Positions 1 through 8,754 of a stretch of DNA of 64,000 nucleotides are shown here, piece by piece. Each line of letters starts with the position of its first letter. Positions within the stretch are counted from its first letter, which is position 1. Both the position numbers and the translations under genes were made by a program. The DNA is taken from NCBI GenBank assembly GCA_022925895.1, contig JAKSYS010000190.1, forward strand, positions 27,719 through 91,718, written 5' to 3'. The stretch comes from Fragilaria crotonensis (Eukaryota > Bacillariophyta > Fragilariophyceae > Fragilariales > Fragilariaceae). The notes beneath the pieces were generated by a model, which worked only from the letters and a program-made list of their open reading frames with translations, searched no databases and was not told the DNA's origin.

Positions 1-350
1 TAGAGGAAATGGAACCTGAAATCGGCGTCACAGTTGCTGATGCTCGTTTCATGAAACCATTAGATGTTGATCTGATCCGGCAACTTGCCGATGATCACTC
101 CGTCTTGATTACAATTGAAGAAGGATCCATTGGAGGTTTTGGCGATCACGTCTTGCACTTCATGACTCTTGATGGCCTAATGGATGACGGAAACATTAAG
201 TTCCGCCCAATGGTAATTCCCGACACATTGTTCGAAGCTGCAACCCAATACCAGCAGTATGAGCAAGCCGGATTAAACTCGGAGCACATTCGTGGAACGA
301 TTCTAAGGCTCACCAAGCGAATGAAGGTTCCCGTTCTCGAAGAAGCCTAG
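1..350 (+). CDS. dxs: 1-deoxy-D-xylulose-5-phosphate synthase, C-terminal part (cut by window edge)
   Basis: The frame is open from the window edge (first full codon at 3) to a TAG at 348-350, so only the last ~116 residues are present. The segment reads [20 protein letters not shown], then [15 protein letters not shown], then RPMVIPD, the order seen in the transketolase C-terminal domain of DXS enzymes. DXS condenses pyruvate and glyceraldehyde-3-phosphate with thiamine diphosphate, the entry step of the plastid MEP isoprenoid pathway. The thiamine-binding domains and any targeting peptide lie outside the window. The methionine at 9 is internal, not the start. Other transketolase-fold enzymes share the domain, but the [15 protein letters not shown] pairing is specific enough for a firm call. 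Confidence 0.9.
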   Translation, partial: EEMEPEIGVTVADARFMKPLDVDLIRQLADDHSVLITIEEGSIGGFGDHVLHFMTLDGLMDDGNIKFRPMVIPDTLFEAATQYQQYEQAGLNSEHIRGTILRLTKRMKVPVLEEA

Positions 351-458
351 AAGCATATTTCCGCCAGCGAAAATAAAAATGTAGACTAACTAACATGCAT
401 TGCACTACAATCGGCGTTTTACAGCCATCATGGCTCACTGCGACCTTTGAACAACAAA

Positions 459-592
459 TCAACCAAAGCACTGTGTGGCATGGTACTTGATGTCCAACAT
501 CGCCCCAGAGAATGGAAGACCGTCCACACGGCTGATGTCGTAAATAATACGTGCTTTCTGGAAGGCAATATACATGTGATATCCATCAGGGC
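459..592 (-). pseudogene. Broken 3'-end copy of a PhoX/DUF839-like gene
   Basis: On the minus strand this stretch encodes PDGYHMYIAFQK, then VDGLPFSGAMLDIKYHAT and a stop at 459-461. That is the C-terminal ~43 residues of the neighbouring gene at 611-1945. Upstream of the PDGYH segment the similarity stops at about 592, and the next full copy begins within 20 bases. It is a remnant of a fourth gene or of an unequal crossover in the tandem array. It has no start codon and no signal peptide. Confidence 0.85.
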
Positions 593-610
593 ACACTCGT
601 ATTGTAAGCA

Positions 611-1945
611 TTATGTGCTATGGTACTTAATGTCCAACATTGCACCCGAGAATGGAAGACCGTCCACACGCCTGATATCGTAAATAATACCCACTTTCTG
701 AAATGAAACATACATGTGATATCCATCAGGGCTGAACGCCAATCCCGTAGTTTCGTCCGCGTTGGGAAACCTACCGCGAAGAATCGTAAAGTACTTGCCG
801 TTTGAGCTTCGACCAAAGACACCGGGTGAGTTACCACCTTGCCCTCCGTCTTCGCAAAAGTACAAGATCGCTTTATCGTCATTCCTGACCAATCGTGCAA
901 CTTGGTCAGGCTGCTCGTTGAATGCGCCACTGGCTGTAGATTCGTATGTGTAGGTCATAGTTCGCAAGTTGAGAATCATAAGCCTCTTCAGTTTCTTGGA
1001 TGTAGTGAACAGCATGCCGTCTGCGATGTCGATGCCTTCAGAGTTCGGATAGTAGCGTTCAGCATTGTCCCGAGCAGCCCCTTCGTCCTTCGTCCATTTA
1101 AAGGTACCTTTAGAACCACCCGAGATGAGTAGATAATCTCGTGTACCATGATTGAGGGTGCACCAACGATCGCGGGCGTTGGGCTGATTGTAGCATTCCA
1201 TACCTCGGTCGTTTGGGGTAAATCGGGTGAGAGACCCACGGACAGAATCACGCGTGACATAGAATGTGGGACGCGCTGCATCTTTGCGATCGTCGTACGC
1301 GAAGCTCTCATAATGTCCCAAAGTACCCATATCTGTTTTACTTGGCGATATCCCGCCGCTCGGATCAATCTGATGCACCCTTCCGTTCTCGATTTCTTCG
1401 CACGTGACCCACGAGTTCCAAGGAGTTCTGCCTCCACCACAATTATGGCGCAAGCTATTAGCAAGTTTCTTGTACTTGACAACCCTCCCCTTAGAGTCAA
1501 ATTCGATGGCACCAACACCGCCGTCAGTCCAACTACTTCCGGGGGAGTCATTCTCGGCATTTGAGACGTAATACCATCCACCGTTGCCTTTTTTGAACAC
1601 TGCAGCTCCATCGGGACTTTTATGAAACAGCGCACTAGAACGACCACCATTGGCGTAATCTAGACTCTTTCCCGCGCGGGCGATGGCAACAGCATCAAGT
1701 CCATTGGACAAATCAAGGTTACCATCTCGCGAACGCTTTCCCTGCGAAAAGTCTCCAGGTCGGTATAGGACACTTCCAAGAGCACGAAGTGAAGTTGAGT
1801 TGTTTCCACTCCCAAAACCGCGGTAGAGAGGTCCGTTCGCATGCGGTCCAACAAACATGTCTTTCTCTTCATTGTCAAAACCAATCATGTGGGCTTCGGA
1901 CAATGGAGGAACCAGAAGGAGGAGTAGTAGTAATAGTTGAATCAT
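611..1945 (-). CDS. Secreted PhoX/DUF839-family protein, copy A
   Basis: 444 residues with no visible intron. Residues 1-18 are a signal peptide (poly-Leu core, then SEA-H). The body carries YRPGDFSQGK (~61), a GGWYYVSNAEN block (~122), TPWNSWVTCEE (~174-184), a FYVTRDS..GSLTRF block and a C-terminal LAFSPDGYHMYVSFQ segment. The TPW..W.TCEE block is typical of the PhoX family (PF05787, formerly DUF839), beta-propeller calcium/iron phosphatases. The Cys and Glu of CEE fall where the family places metal ligands, so an extracellular phosphoesterase is a reasonable inference, not shown. The start at 1945 gives the signal peptide directly. Two same-strand paralogues follow at 2826-4166 and 4912-6390. 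Confidence 0.8.
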   Translation of the reverse strand: MIQLLLLLLLLVPPLSEAHMIGFDNEEKDMFVGPHANGPLYRGFGSGNNSTSLRALGSVLYRPGDFSQGKRSRDGNLDLSNGLDAVAIARAGKSLDYANGGRSSALFHKSPDGAAVFKKGNGGWYYVSNAENDSPGSSWTDGGVGAIEFDSKGRVVKYKKLANSLRHNCGGGRTPWNSWVTCEEIENGRVHQIDPSGGISPSKTDMGTLGHYESFAYDDRKDAARPTFYVTRDSVRGSLTRFTPNDRGMECYNQPNARDRWCTLNHGTRDYLLISGGSKGTFKWTKDEGAARDNAERYYPNSEGIDIADGMLFTTSKKLKRLMILNLRTMTYTYESTASGAFNEQPDQVARLVRNDDKAILYFCEDGGQGGNSPGVFGRSSNGKYFTILRGRFPNADETTGLAFSPDGYHMYVSFQKVGIIYDIRRVDGLPFSGAMLDIKYHST

Positions 1946-2825
1946 CGCTTTCTATCCAAAGCCTTGCCTGGAGCCAAGAGTTGTTGTTATTTGCAATCAA
2001 GATATGTTAACGTAGTTATCTGAACGGGTACTTTTACCAGGTGAAAGGTGAAAGATGATGAATTCAGCTGCAAAATGCCGAAGAGGTACATCAAACATCA
2101 AAGATTCGAGGGTCAAGATTCGTGGTGAATCCTTGATTCATGAATGAATGATTCATTGATTTTTTTAAATTAGGACCTTCGGATTTCCTTTCCCGTTTGA
2201 TCGTGCGTGCTCATTGCGTGCTCCCAGTGCTCGGTGCATGTCCAATACTGTATTTCTGTATGTTGATAGCGCGATATCATACCTGTACTGGATGACTACT
2301 ACCGGTAGTAATAGTTTTCTACTTACTACAGTGTACTAGCTACTAGTAGAGAATGCCTGTAATATCGTTTTAACTGTGTGGAGTACGGATACCAAACGAT
2401 AAGGTCGTGCGTCGAGAGCTTGCCATCTTAATAATTCATATGCATAAAGCATGAATCGTAGAGGATTTGCATGTTTGTAAGCGCACACTCTAGTAGAGAG
2501 CAAATGCACACGGAGTGCTTCTTACAAATCGTTTGATCATACTCCGAGAATCACCATGTCACCAACATGAGGCCTAACCATCTGACATTCTGTGACTTTA
2601 AAGACGATGACATGCGATTAATCGCCGTCTTCGTTAAAACTCAAGGTGCATAGAAATGCAGGACAGTTTGAAATAATACCCAGCACATCACTTAACAAAG
2701 AAAAGGCACGTATGGCGACTGGCGACGGCGAACTCATGTGTTACCCAGATAAGCTCACTCCTCGCAACGCCTTAAAGGCGCTCAAGATCTACATGGAAAT
2801 ACTCAAGTTCAGCTGGATTATCGGT
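1946..2825. other. Spacer between PhoX-like copies A and B
   Basis: No credible gene. It is AT-rich near 2130-2170 with short repeats of ATGAAT/ATTCAT. A perfect 14-bp palindrome lies at 2297-2310. The short open frames here have no family signature. Since copy A reads leftward from 1945, this spacer should contain its promoter. Confidence 0.6.
2297..2310. repeat. 14-bp palindrome TACTACCGGTAGTA
   Basis: Perfect inverted repeat upstream of PhoX-like copy A. A near copy (ACTACCGGTAGC) lies at 4402-4413 upstream of copy B, and a 16-bp version lies at 29963-29978. Function unknown; a protein-binding site or a by-product of the local GTAC/CCGG palindrome richness are both possible. Confidence 0.5.
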
Positions 2826-4166
2826 CTAATGGTATTTGATGTCCAACACGGCGCCGGAGAATGGAAGACCGTCAACCCGCCATACGTCGTAGATTATGCC
2901 GACATTCTGGTAGGCGACATACATGTGGTGCCCATCAGGACTGAATGCCAATCCAGTTGTCTCATCCTTCTGCGGAAAGCTCCCGCGAAGAATCGTGAAG
3001 TATTTGCCGTTGGGACTTCGACCAAAGACACCTGGTGATGTGGCTCCGAGTCCTCCATCTTCGCAAAAGTACAGGATCGAATGTGAGGTACCCTTTAACA
3101 ATCTTGCAACTTGATCCGGCTGCTCGTTGAAAGCTCCGCTCATAGTTGATGTGTATGTGTATGTCATGTTTCTTAAGTTCAGTATCATGAGCCTCTTCAG
3201 TTTCTTGGAGGTCGTGTACAACATCCCGTCTACAATGTCAATACCTTCGGAGTTGGGGTAGTAAAGTTCAGCGTTGTTCCGAGCGGCCCCTTCGTTTGTT
3301 GTCCATCTGAAAGTTCCCTTAGGACCGCCAGAAATGAGTAGATAATCAAGAGTGCCATGATTAAGGGTGCACCATCGATCGTACTTGTTGGGTTTGTTGA
3401 AGCATTGCATCCCGCGAACGTTGGGGGTAAAGCGCGTAAGTGACCCTCGGTTAGAATCACGTGTGACGTAGAATGTGGGACGCGCTGCATCCTTACGAAC
3501 ATCAAAGGCAAAACTTTCATAGAAGCCCATGGTGCCCATGGCAGTCATGTTCGGCGTCTTCACACCGATTGGATCAACTTGGTACACTTTGCCATTTTCA
3601 ATCTCTTCGCATGTGACCCACGAATTCCACGGAGTCTTGCCTCCGCTGCAATTCTTACGCATCCGGTTCGCCACTCGTTTATATCCAACTATCCTTCCTT
3701 TTGAGTCGAATTCGATGGATCCCACCCCACCGTTCCACCAGTTGATTCCCACAGTTTCATTTTCAGCATTCGAAACGTAATACCATCCACCGTTTGGTTT
3801 CTTGAAAACTGCAGCTCCGTCTGGACTTTTATGAAACTGAATATTGGAACGACCACCGCTGGCATAATTCACATGTTTCCCAGAATATGCAATGGGCTTG
3901 GCGTTGAGACCGTTCGATAAGAAAAGATTTCCATCTGTGGAACGCCTTCCATGGGAAAAGTCTCCCGGTCGGAACTGAACGGTGAGAGTGGCGAGGTCTC
4001 TCTCTATCGATCTGTTGTATGAAGGCTGATCATGAGCTCGTTGTGACTCGTGATCGAACTCCATGGTTGAATGGATCACGTGGGAGTATACATCCGCAGG
4101 CAGCAGAAGTAAGACAAGCATCAGGTACATACACATCGGCAACACATTGGCTGTGGCAGTCCTCAT
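2826..4166 (-). CDS. Secreted PhoX/DUF839-family protein, copy B
   Basis: 446 residues, single exon, close paralogue of copy A. The N-terminus has a hydrophobic stretch (MYLMLVLLLLPADVYSH, ~13-29) fitting a secretion signal. Shared blocks are FRPGDFSHGRRS, SPDGAAVFKKPNGGWYYVSN, TPWNSWVTCEE, ISGGPKGTFRWTTNEGAA, YYPNSEGIDIVDGMLYTTSK and LAFSPDGHHMYVAYQ. Several N-x-S/T sites suggest glycosylation of a secreted product. The three copies differ mostly between the signal peptide and the first conserved block, so that segment is probably a linker. A phosphatase role follows from family membership only; the substrate is unknown. Confidence 0.8.
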   Translation of the reverse strand: MRTATANVLPMCMYLMLVLLLLPADVYSHVIHSTMEFDHESQRAHDQPSYNRSIERDLATLTVQFRPGDFSHGRRSTDGNLFLSNGLNAKPIAYSGKHVNYASGGRSNIQFHKSPDGAAVFKKPNGGWYYVSNAENETVGINWWNGGVGSIEFDSKGRIVGYKRVANRMRKNCSGGKTPWNSWVTCEEIENGKVYQVDPIGVKTPNMTAMGTMGFYESFAFDVRKDAARPTFYVTRDSNRGSLTRFTPNVRGMQCFNKPNKYDRWCTLNHGTLDYLLISGGPKGTFRWTTNEGAARNNAELYYPNSEGIDIVDGMLYTTSKKLKRLMILNLRNMTYTYTSTMSGAFNEQPDQVARLLKGTSHSILYFCEDGGLGATSPGVFGRSPNGKYFTILRGSFPQKDETTGLAFSPDGHHMYVAYQNVGIIYDVWRVDGLPFSGAVLDIKYH

Positions 4167-4911
4167 TACTACAAGGTTTCAAAGAATAAGACTTTGTTAG
4201 GAGCAAATGCGTCTCCTCATTTCGTTTTCGAAAGCGCTTTTGGTAGGTGGCAACAACCTTGATGCATCATTGAGGAGGAATCTGAAATGCGATCCTCTAC
4301 AGTCGGAGTTACCACCTTGCACATGACTCACGACCACACAATCGGTTTTGTGTTGCATCAAAGGCTACCGGCAATTCTACTTTTTCAATATATATTCTAC
4401 TACTACCGGTAGCTACAAGTACCGGTATGATAGAGTACATACATCGTGAATAGCGCTTTGCAATGAGATGTCTTGAAGCTACTGTGAGTGCTGTACGTCG
4501 ACTATCCAATTTAAATCCGGCACTCCAAAGTTCCAATTTCTCAAAATAGAACGAATCGTACAGGTACATTCCTTGTTGGCGCTCGAACTGCATCTGCCGT
4601 TTCGAACGTAACATGTGCTACTGGCACTGTACGTATGAGATATTCATACATCCGCAAAAGCACTATACGCATACTCGTATGCCATAGGAATCATCACGAG
4701 TTTGATGCAATCTTTCGTTCATCAACCATGTAGTATCATAGCGAATCGCATCCGAGTCTGGGCTAAGTCATTTGAAAGAAGAGCGACTCTAGTCGACGGG
4801 GAATAAAATATGTATGGCACCATAACTCTGGTGATACGCATCAGTATCGATCGCGTGTTGCAAAATGCATTTTCATATATGTAGGACAGCGCAATAATAC
4901 TCGGTCAACGC
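4167..4911. other. Spacer between PhoX-like copies B and C
   Basis: No supported gene. It contains the imperfect palindrome ACTACCGGTAGC at 4402-4413 followed closely by AGTACCGGTA, upstream of copy B. The rest is low-complexity-free AT-rich sequence without recognisable elements. Confidence 0.6.
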
Positions 4912-6390
4912 TTATGATTGAGTTGAATCGTCCATCGCGTGGTATTTGATATCCAACATCGCCCCTGTGAATGGATAACCATCCCTCCGCCAAACCTCGT
5001 ATATGATACCTACTTTTTGGTAGGCAACATACAAGTGATATCCGTCGGGACTGAAGGCCAAACCAGTAGTCTCGTCGTTATTCTCGAATTTACCATTCAG
5101 AATGTTGAAGTACTTCCCGTCTGCGTTTCGGCCGAAGACACCAGGCGACCCATCACCTTTTCCTCCGTCTTCGCAAAAGTATAGGATCGAATCAGGATTG
5201 CTAGTCACCAATCGCGCAACTTGGTCAGGTTGTTCGTTGAACGCTCCCCCGCTGGTAGATTCATACGTGTATGTCATGTCCCTCAAATTGAGAATCATTA
5301 GTCTCTTGAGCTTCTTCGATATGGTGTACAACATACCATCAACAACGTCAATGCCCTCGCAGTTGGGGTAGTAGCTTTCAGCATTGTCGCTCGCGGCACT
5401 TTCGTCAGTAGTCCACTCAAAGGTGCCACTGGAACCTCCCGAAATTAGCAAGTAGTCACTGGTACCGTGGTTAAGGGTGCACCATCGATCGTAGTCGTCC
5501 ACTTCATTGTAACACTCCATACCTTGATCGTTGGGAGTAAAGCGTGTCAGGGATCCCCTGGGAGAATCGCGCGTGACGTAGAAAGTTGGTCGATCGGCAT
5601 CATCGCGATCATCGAAGGCGAAGCTTTCGTAAAATCCAGAGGTCCCCATGTCGGTTTGATTTGGTCCTCTGGTACCAGTAGGATCTACCTGATGGACTCC
5701 TCCATCCAAAAGCTCCTCACATGTGACCCACGAATTCCACGGGGTTCTTCCGCCTGCACAGTTGTGCCGTAAGTGAAACGCTACTCTTTGGTAGTTAACA
5801 ATTTGACCATCCTTATTGAATTCAATAGCCCCAACGCCGCCATTGAACCATTCTTCGCCTCGAGTTTCATTTTCGCAATTGGAAACGTAGTACCATCCGC
5901 CATCCTCCTTCTCGAAAACTCCAGCCCCATCCGGCTGGCCATGAAAGCGAATATCAGAACTCCCACCGTCATGAAAGTCCACAAACTGTCCACTGATTGC
6001 AATGGGCTTGGCCCCAAGACCATTGGACAGTCTCAAATTCCCATCGTCCGAAAGCTGATTATCCGAAAAGATTCCCGGTTCATATGTGAGACGCGGTTTG
6101 TCCGGATCCGTGTAGTTACCAGCCTCAGCAATGCGACATTGTGCGGCACGAGAGGCACCGCCATGAGCACATCCATTGGAGTAAAACTTCATGGCGCGGC
6201 GGTTATGAAAACTGCGGGTCATTCGTTGTGGCAATTCTTCTCCGCGACGACGAGATGAAGATCCAGTCGATAACGACGACAATGACAAGTCATTGATACT
6301 TCCTCTCGAACGTCCGATCGGATGCGCCTCCATCATGGGGGCGACGACAAGCGCGAGCAGGAGGAGGGACGCAAGTGAGAATGATGTCAT
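4912..6390 (-). CDS. Secreted PhoX/DUF839-family protein, copy C (longest)
   Basis: 492 residues, single exon. Residues 1-22 form a signal peptide (SLASLLLLALVVAPMMEAH). A 70-residue Ser/Arg-rich extension absent from copies A and B comes next, then a short Cys-containing segment (NGCAHGGASRAAQCR) that may form a disulfide. The family core follows: YEPGIFSDNQLS, HGQPDGAGVFEKEDGGWYYV, TPWNSWVTCEE, FYVTRDSPRGSLTRFTPND, YYPNCEGIDVVDGMLYTISK and LAFSPDGYHLYVAYQ. Likely an outer-surface or secreted hydrolase of the PhoX type. It is more acidic and more diverged than A and B, so the A/B duplication looks younger. Confidence 0.8.
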   Translation of the reverse strand: MTSFSLASLLLLALVVAPMMEAHPIGRSRGSINDLSLSSLSTGSSSRRRGEELPQRMTRSFHNRRAMKFYSNGCAHGGASRAAQCRIAEAGNYTDPDKPRLTYEPGIFSDNQLSDDGNLRLSNGLGAKPIAISGQFVDFHDGGSSDIRFHGQPDGAGVFEKEDGGWYYVSNCENETRGEEWFNGGVGAIEFNKDGQIVNYQRVAFHLRHNCAGGRTPWNSWVTCEELLDGGVHQVDPTGTRGPNQTDMGTSGFYESFAFDDRDDADRPTFYVTRDSPRGSLTRFTPNDQGMECYNEVDDYDRWCTLNHGTSDYLLISGGSSGTFEWTTDESAASDNAESYYPNCEGIDVVDGMLYTISKKLKRLMILNLRDMTYTYESTSGGAFNEQPDQVARLVTSNPDSILYFCEDGGKGDGSPGVFGRNADGKYFNILNGKFENNDETTGLAFSPDGYHLYVAYQKVGIIYEVWRRDGYPFTGAMLDIKYHAMDDSTQS

Positions 6391-6801
6391 CGTCAGAAGT
6401 GGAAAGGTCGAAACGAATGAGATGTATCAAGACCTCCTGACTCTGGAGGTGCGCACAGATTCAATAGTTTTGCGTTTTGCGGAGGGAATTCATCTCACAT
6501 GTCGATATGTCGCATGACGTGAATCTGGAAAATTCACGATTCATTATATGCAACAAGGATTTTGCACTCTCGCGATGATTGATGTGGCAACGTTACCAAC
6601 GACTGAACACTACATGCATAGCCGTATACATCTATATGTTCCTTCTTTCGCGTGTCTGTTCAAACTTATTCTGCATATCTAAAATCCCGTATGGAACATG
6701 TATGATACACATAGAGTCACGCTGCTATCATAGAGTGTATGGTCTATTTATGTCATATGTCATACACAGTAAACAAGCTGATGTACTCCAAGTAGTACCA
6801 G
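6391..6801. other. Spacer upstream of PhoX-like copy C
   Basis: No gene seen. It should hold the promoter of copy C and ends at the left inverted repeat of the pogo-like element. Scattered GTACC/GGTAC words lie near 6790-6806. Confidence 0.6.
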
Positions 6802-6821
6802 GTACTAGTTTAAGCACAATA
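6802..6821 (+). repeat. Left TIR of the pogo-like element
   Basis: GTACTAGTTTAAGCACAATA; exact reverse complement of 19890-19909. The outermost GTA may belong to the target site. Confidence 0.8.
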
Positions 6822-7155
6822 GTGGGTTGAAAAACAGTTATCGTCACGAAAATACGTCGTAATATACTCAGAGGGGTACCAATCGACGCACAATTTCATA
6901 CCGGATCGACTGGTTCAAGAAAATCGGGGATACGACCATATGTTGTGAAGTTACGTTTAGTCGAAAATTCCGAGCACTCGTTTTTTTTAACATAGTAATG
7001 GGACTCCCTAGCTTTGCCCGTGTTAACAGACAAAAAAAATCCTGAAAACAATTAATGCCAACGTTGACGATGGGAATGAAGGCACAGACAATGGTAAAAT
7101 TGAGTCCATTTGCTTCAAACCTCATCCTAACACATGTACCTAAGTCATTGTATCC

Positions 7156-8320
7156 TTACACTTCTTCAATTGGTGGTATGTACGTTGTCCACTCATGATC
7201 AAGAGATGCCAATTTTGCGACAATGGCTTCTGTTTTCTTTAAATCTTTCATGAGACCCGTAGCTTTAGACTCTGGAAGAACCCACCTGATAATGTCAACC
7301 CAGTCCTTGTCTGTCATTGCACTACTGTTCTGTCGATACTTTTGTAGTGCAGTCTGCGCACTAACAAGTATTTTGGCACGACGATCAGCTCGATGTTGTT
7401 CCTGTGCTGCACTTTTTGCTGCTTCAAGGTCAACCTGCTCCTTCTGAGCACGTAACACCACATGTGCATTTCCAATCCTTGTTCCAATAGTGTTCCAAAG
7501 CCCCCCTGCGGAAAATGAAATCTTTGAATCGCACAGCGTCTTGACTTGTTCATCTTCATTAGTCACCCTTTGAGTACGAGCGGCGACAGGTATGGTTGCA
7601 TCAAAAACACCTGCATTCAAACCATGACTCTCTGCTACAGCAACAAGATCATCGTATCTTTTTTGAAGGTCCTCAAGCGCATTTGCTCTCGCAAAACCTT
7701 GTTGACCCAACTCATGCCTCACTTTCTTGTGGAAGACACAGTTACGAGTGAAAGGAACAAAGCCAACTTTTTCCCATGACGCAACAATTCTTTCCTTTGT
7801 GAAAAACTTACTGAAGGGCTTCATATCAAGTGCATCTCCATTGACACCATCGACAACAGTTGCGAGATCCTCAAACCCGATTGCCAATGGGGGCGGTGCT
7901 ACCACTGCACCATTGTACCCTCGTCGTGTCCTGCGATTCTCTTGCAGCTCGCGCCCTCGCATTGTCAGCTTCTGAGTCAGCAGAGCTTCGCCGCGAGCAT
8001 AAGTTGCTGCCTTAAATCCTTGGTACATAATGTCCATCTCTTGTTGGACGGCAGTGGCATTCGGGAGACCCATAAGAATGTATAGTCCCATTTCCAGGAA
8101 CTTTGCACGTTTGGAGATGCTCTCGGCTGAAGCAACCATTCTACCAGGGCCCGAGTCCACCTTTAAGATCACGGGGCCACAAAGAAGTCTACCTGAAACA
8201 AGAAGTTGATGAGTCGAATGAAGTTAGAAGAATTCTTGAAGAAGGCAACAGCAGCAACAAACCGACAGCAAGAGTGGTGGTTGGTGCACACTTACCAGTT
8301 TTGGAATCGAAAGATGCTGC
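7156..8320 (-). pseudogene. DDE_1/pogo-like transposase, 3' half (separated from its 5' half)
   Basis: It encodes the C-terminal half of a DDE transposase. Read on the minus strand: exon remainder 8320-8296, an intron 8295-8193 (donor GTAAGT, acceptor TTTCAG, 103 nt), then 8192-7156 to the stop. Spliced, it reads ASFDSKT|GRLLCGPV and then LKVDSGPGR (second catalytic Asp), followed by GLPNATAVQQEMDIMYQGFK, which matches the pogo/DDE_1 'LPpnTT..QPLD...FK' block with the third acid. A basic, Gln-rich tail follows. There is no start codon, so alone it is only a fragment. It continues the protein broken off at 17932: same strand, matching phase, exact frame once the inserted element is removed. 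Confidence 0.85.
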
Positions 8321-8322
8321 AT

Positions 8323-8342
8323 CAGGGAGCCCAAATCTCTGG
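8323..8342 (+). repeat. Left TIR of the CMC-like element
   Basis: CAGGGAGCCCAAATCTCTGG, preceded by AT at 8321-8322. It pairs with 17912-17931, differing at positions 6 and 8. Confidence 0.9.
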
Positions 8343-8754
8343 TTTGTACTTCACCCGGTGGGTTTTAATCACATATTCCATCAATTTCTACTTATTTCTG
8401 AGAAATGTTTGCTTCATTGTAAATATATATGAACAACAAAACACATTTCTCCTATTTATTGGCAATGTATGATTTTCAGATATTTGTAGCTTTGTTGTAG
8501 ATATTGTTTTACAATAATAACTCTTTGTGCATTATTCAATGGTAATTTATCTTGAATTCTCTGTAATGGGTCACCACCGGCCAATGTTCACTCATGCTCA
8601 AGTTCCAAGGATGCCCGCGCATTTTCTTCACGCGCCAGACTCAGGATTATGTTGCCTATGTCTCGCGCCAAAATTTGTTGCAGTATGCATCTTATGTTGT
8701 GAATTCAGAAAATAGACCTCAAAGTTGCACCATCAGGCATTGTTGACAATTGTC

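Noticed and set aside
447-683. Plus-strand 78-codon frame
   Set aside because: Antisense of the broken PhoX-like copy and of the 3' end of copy A.
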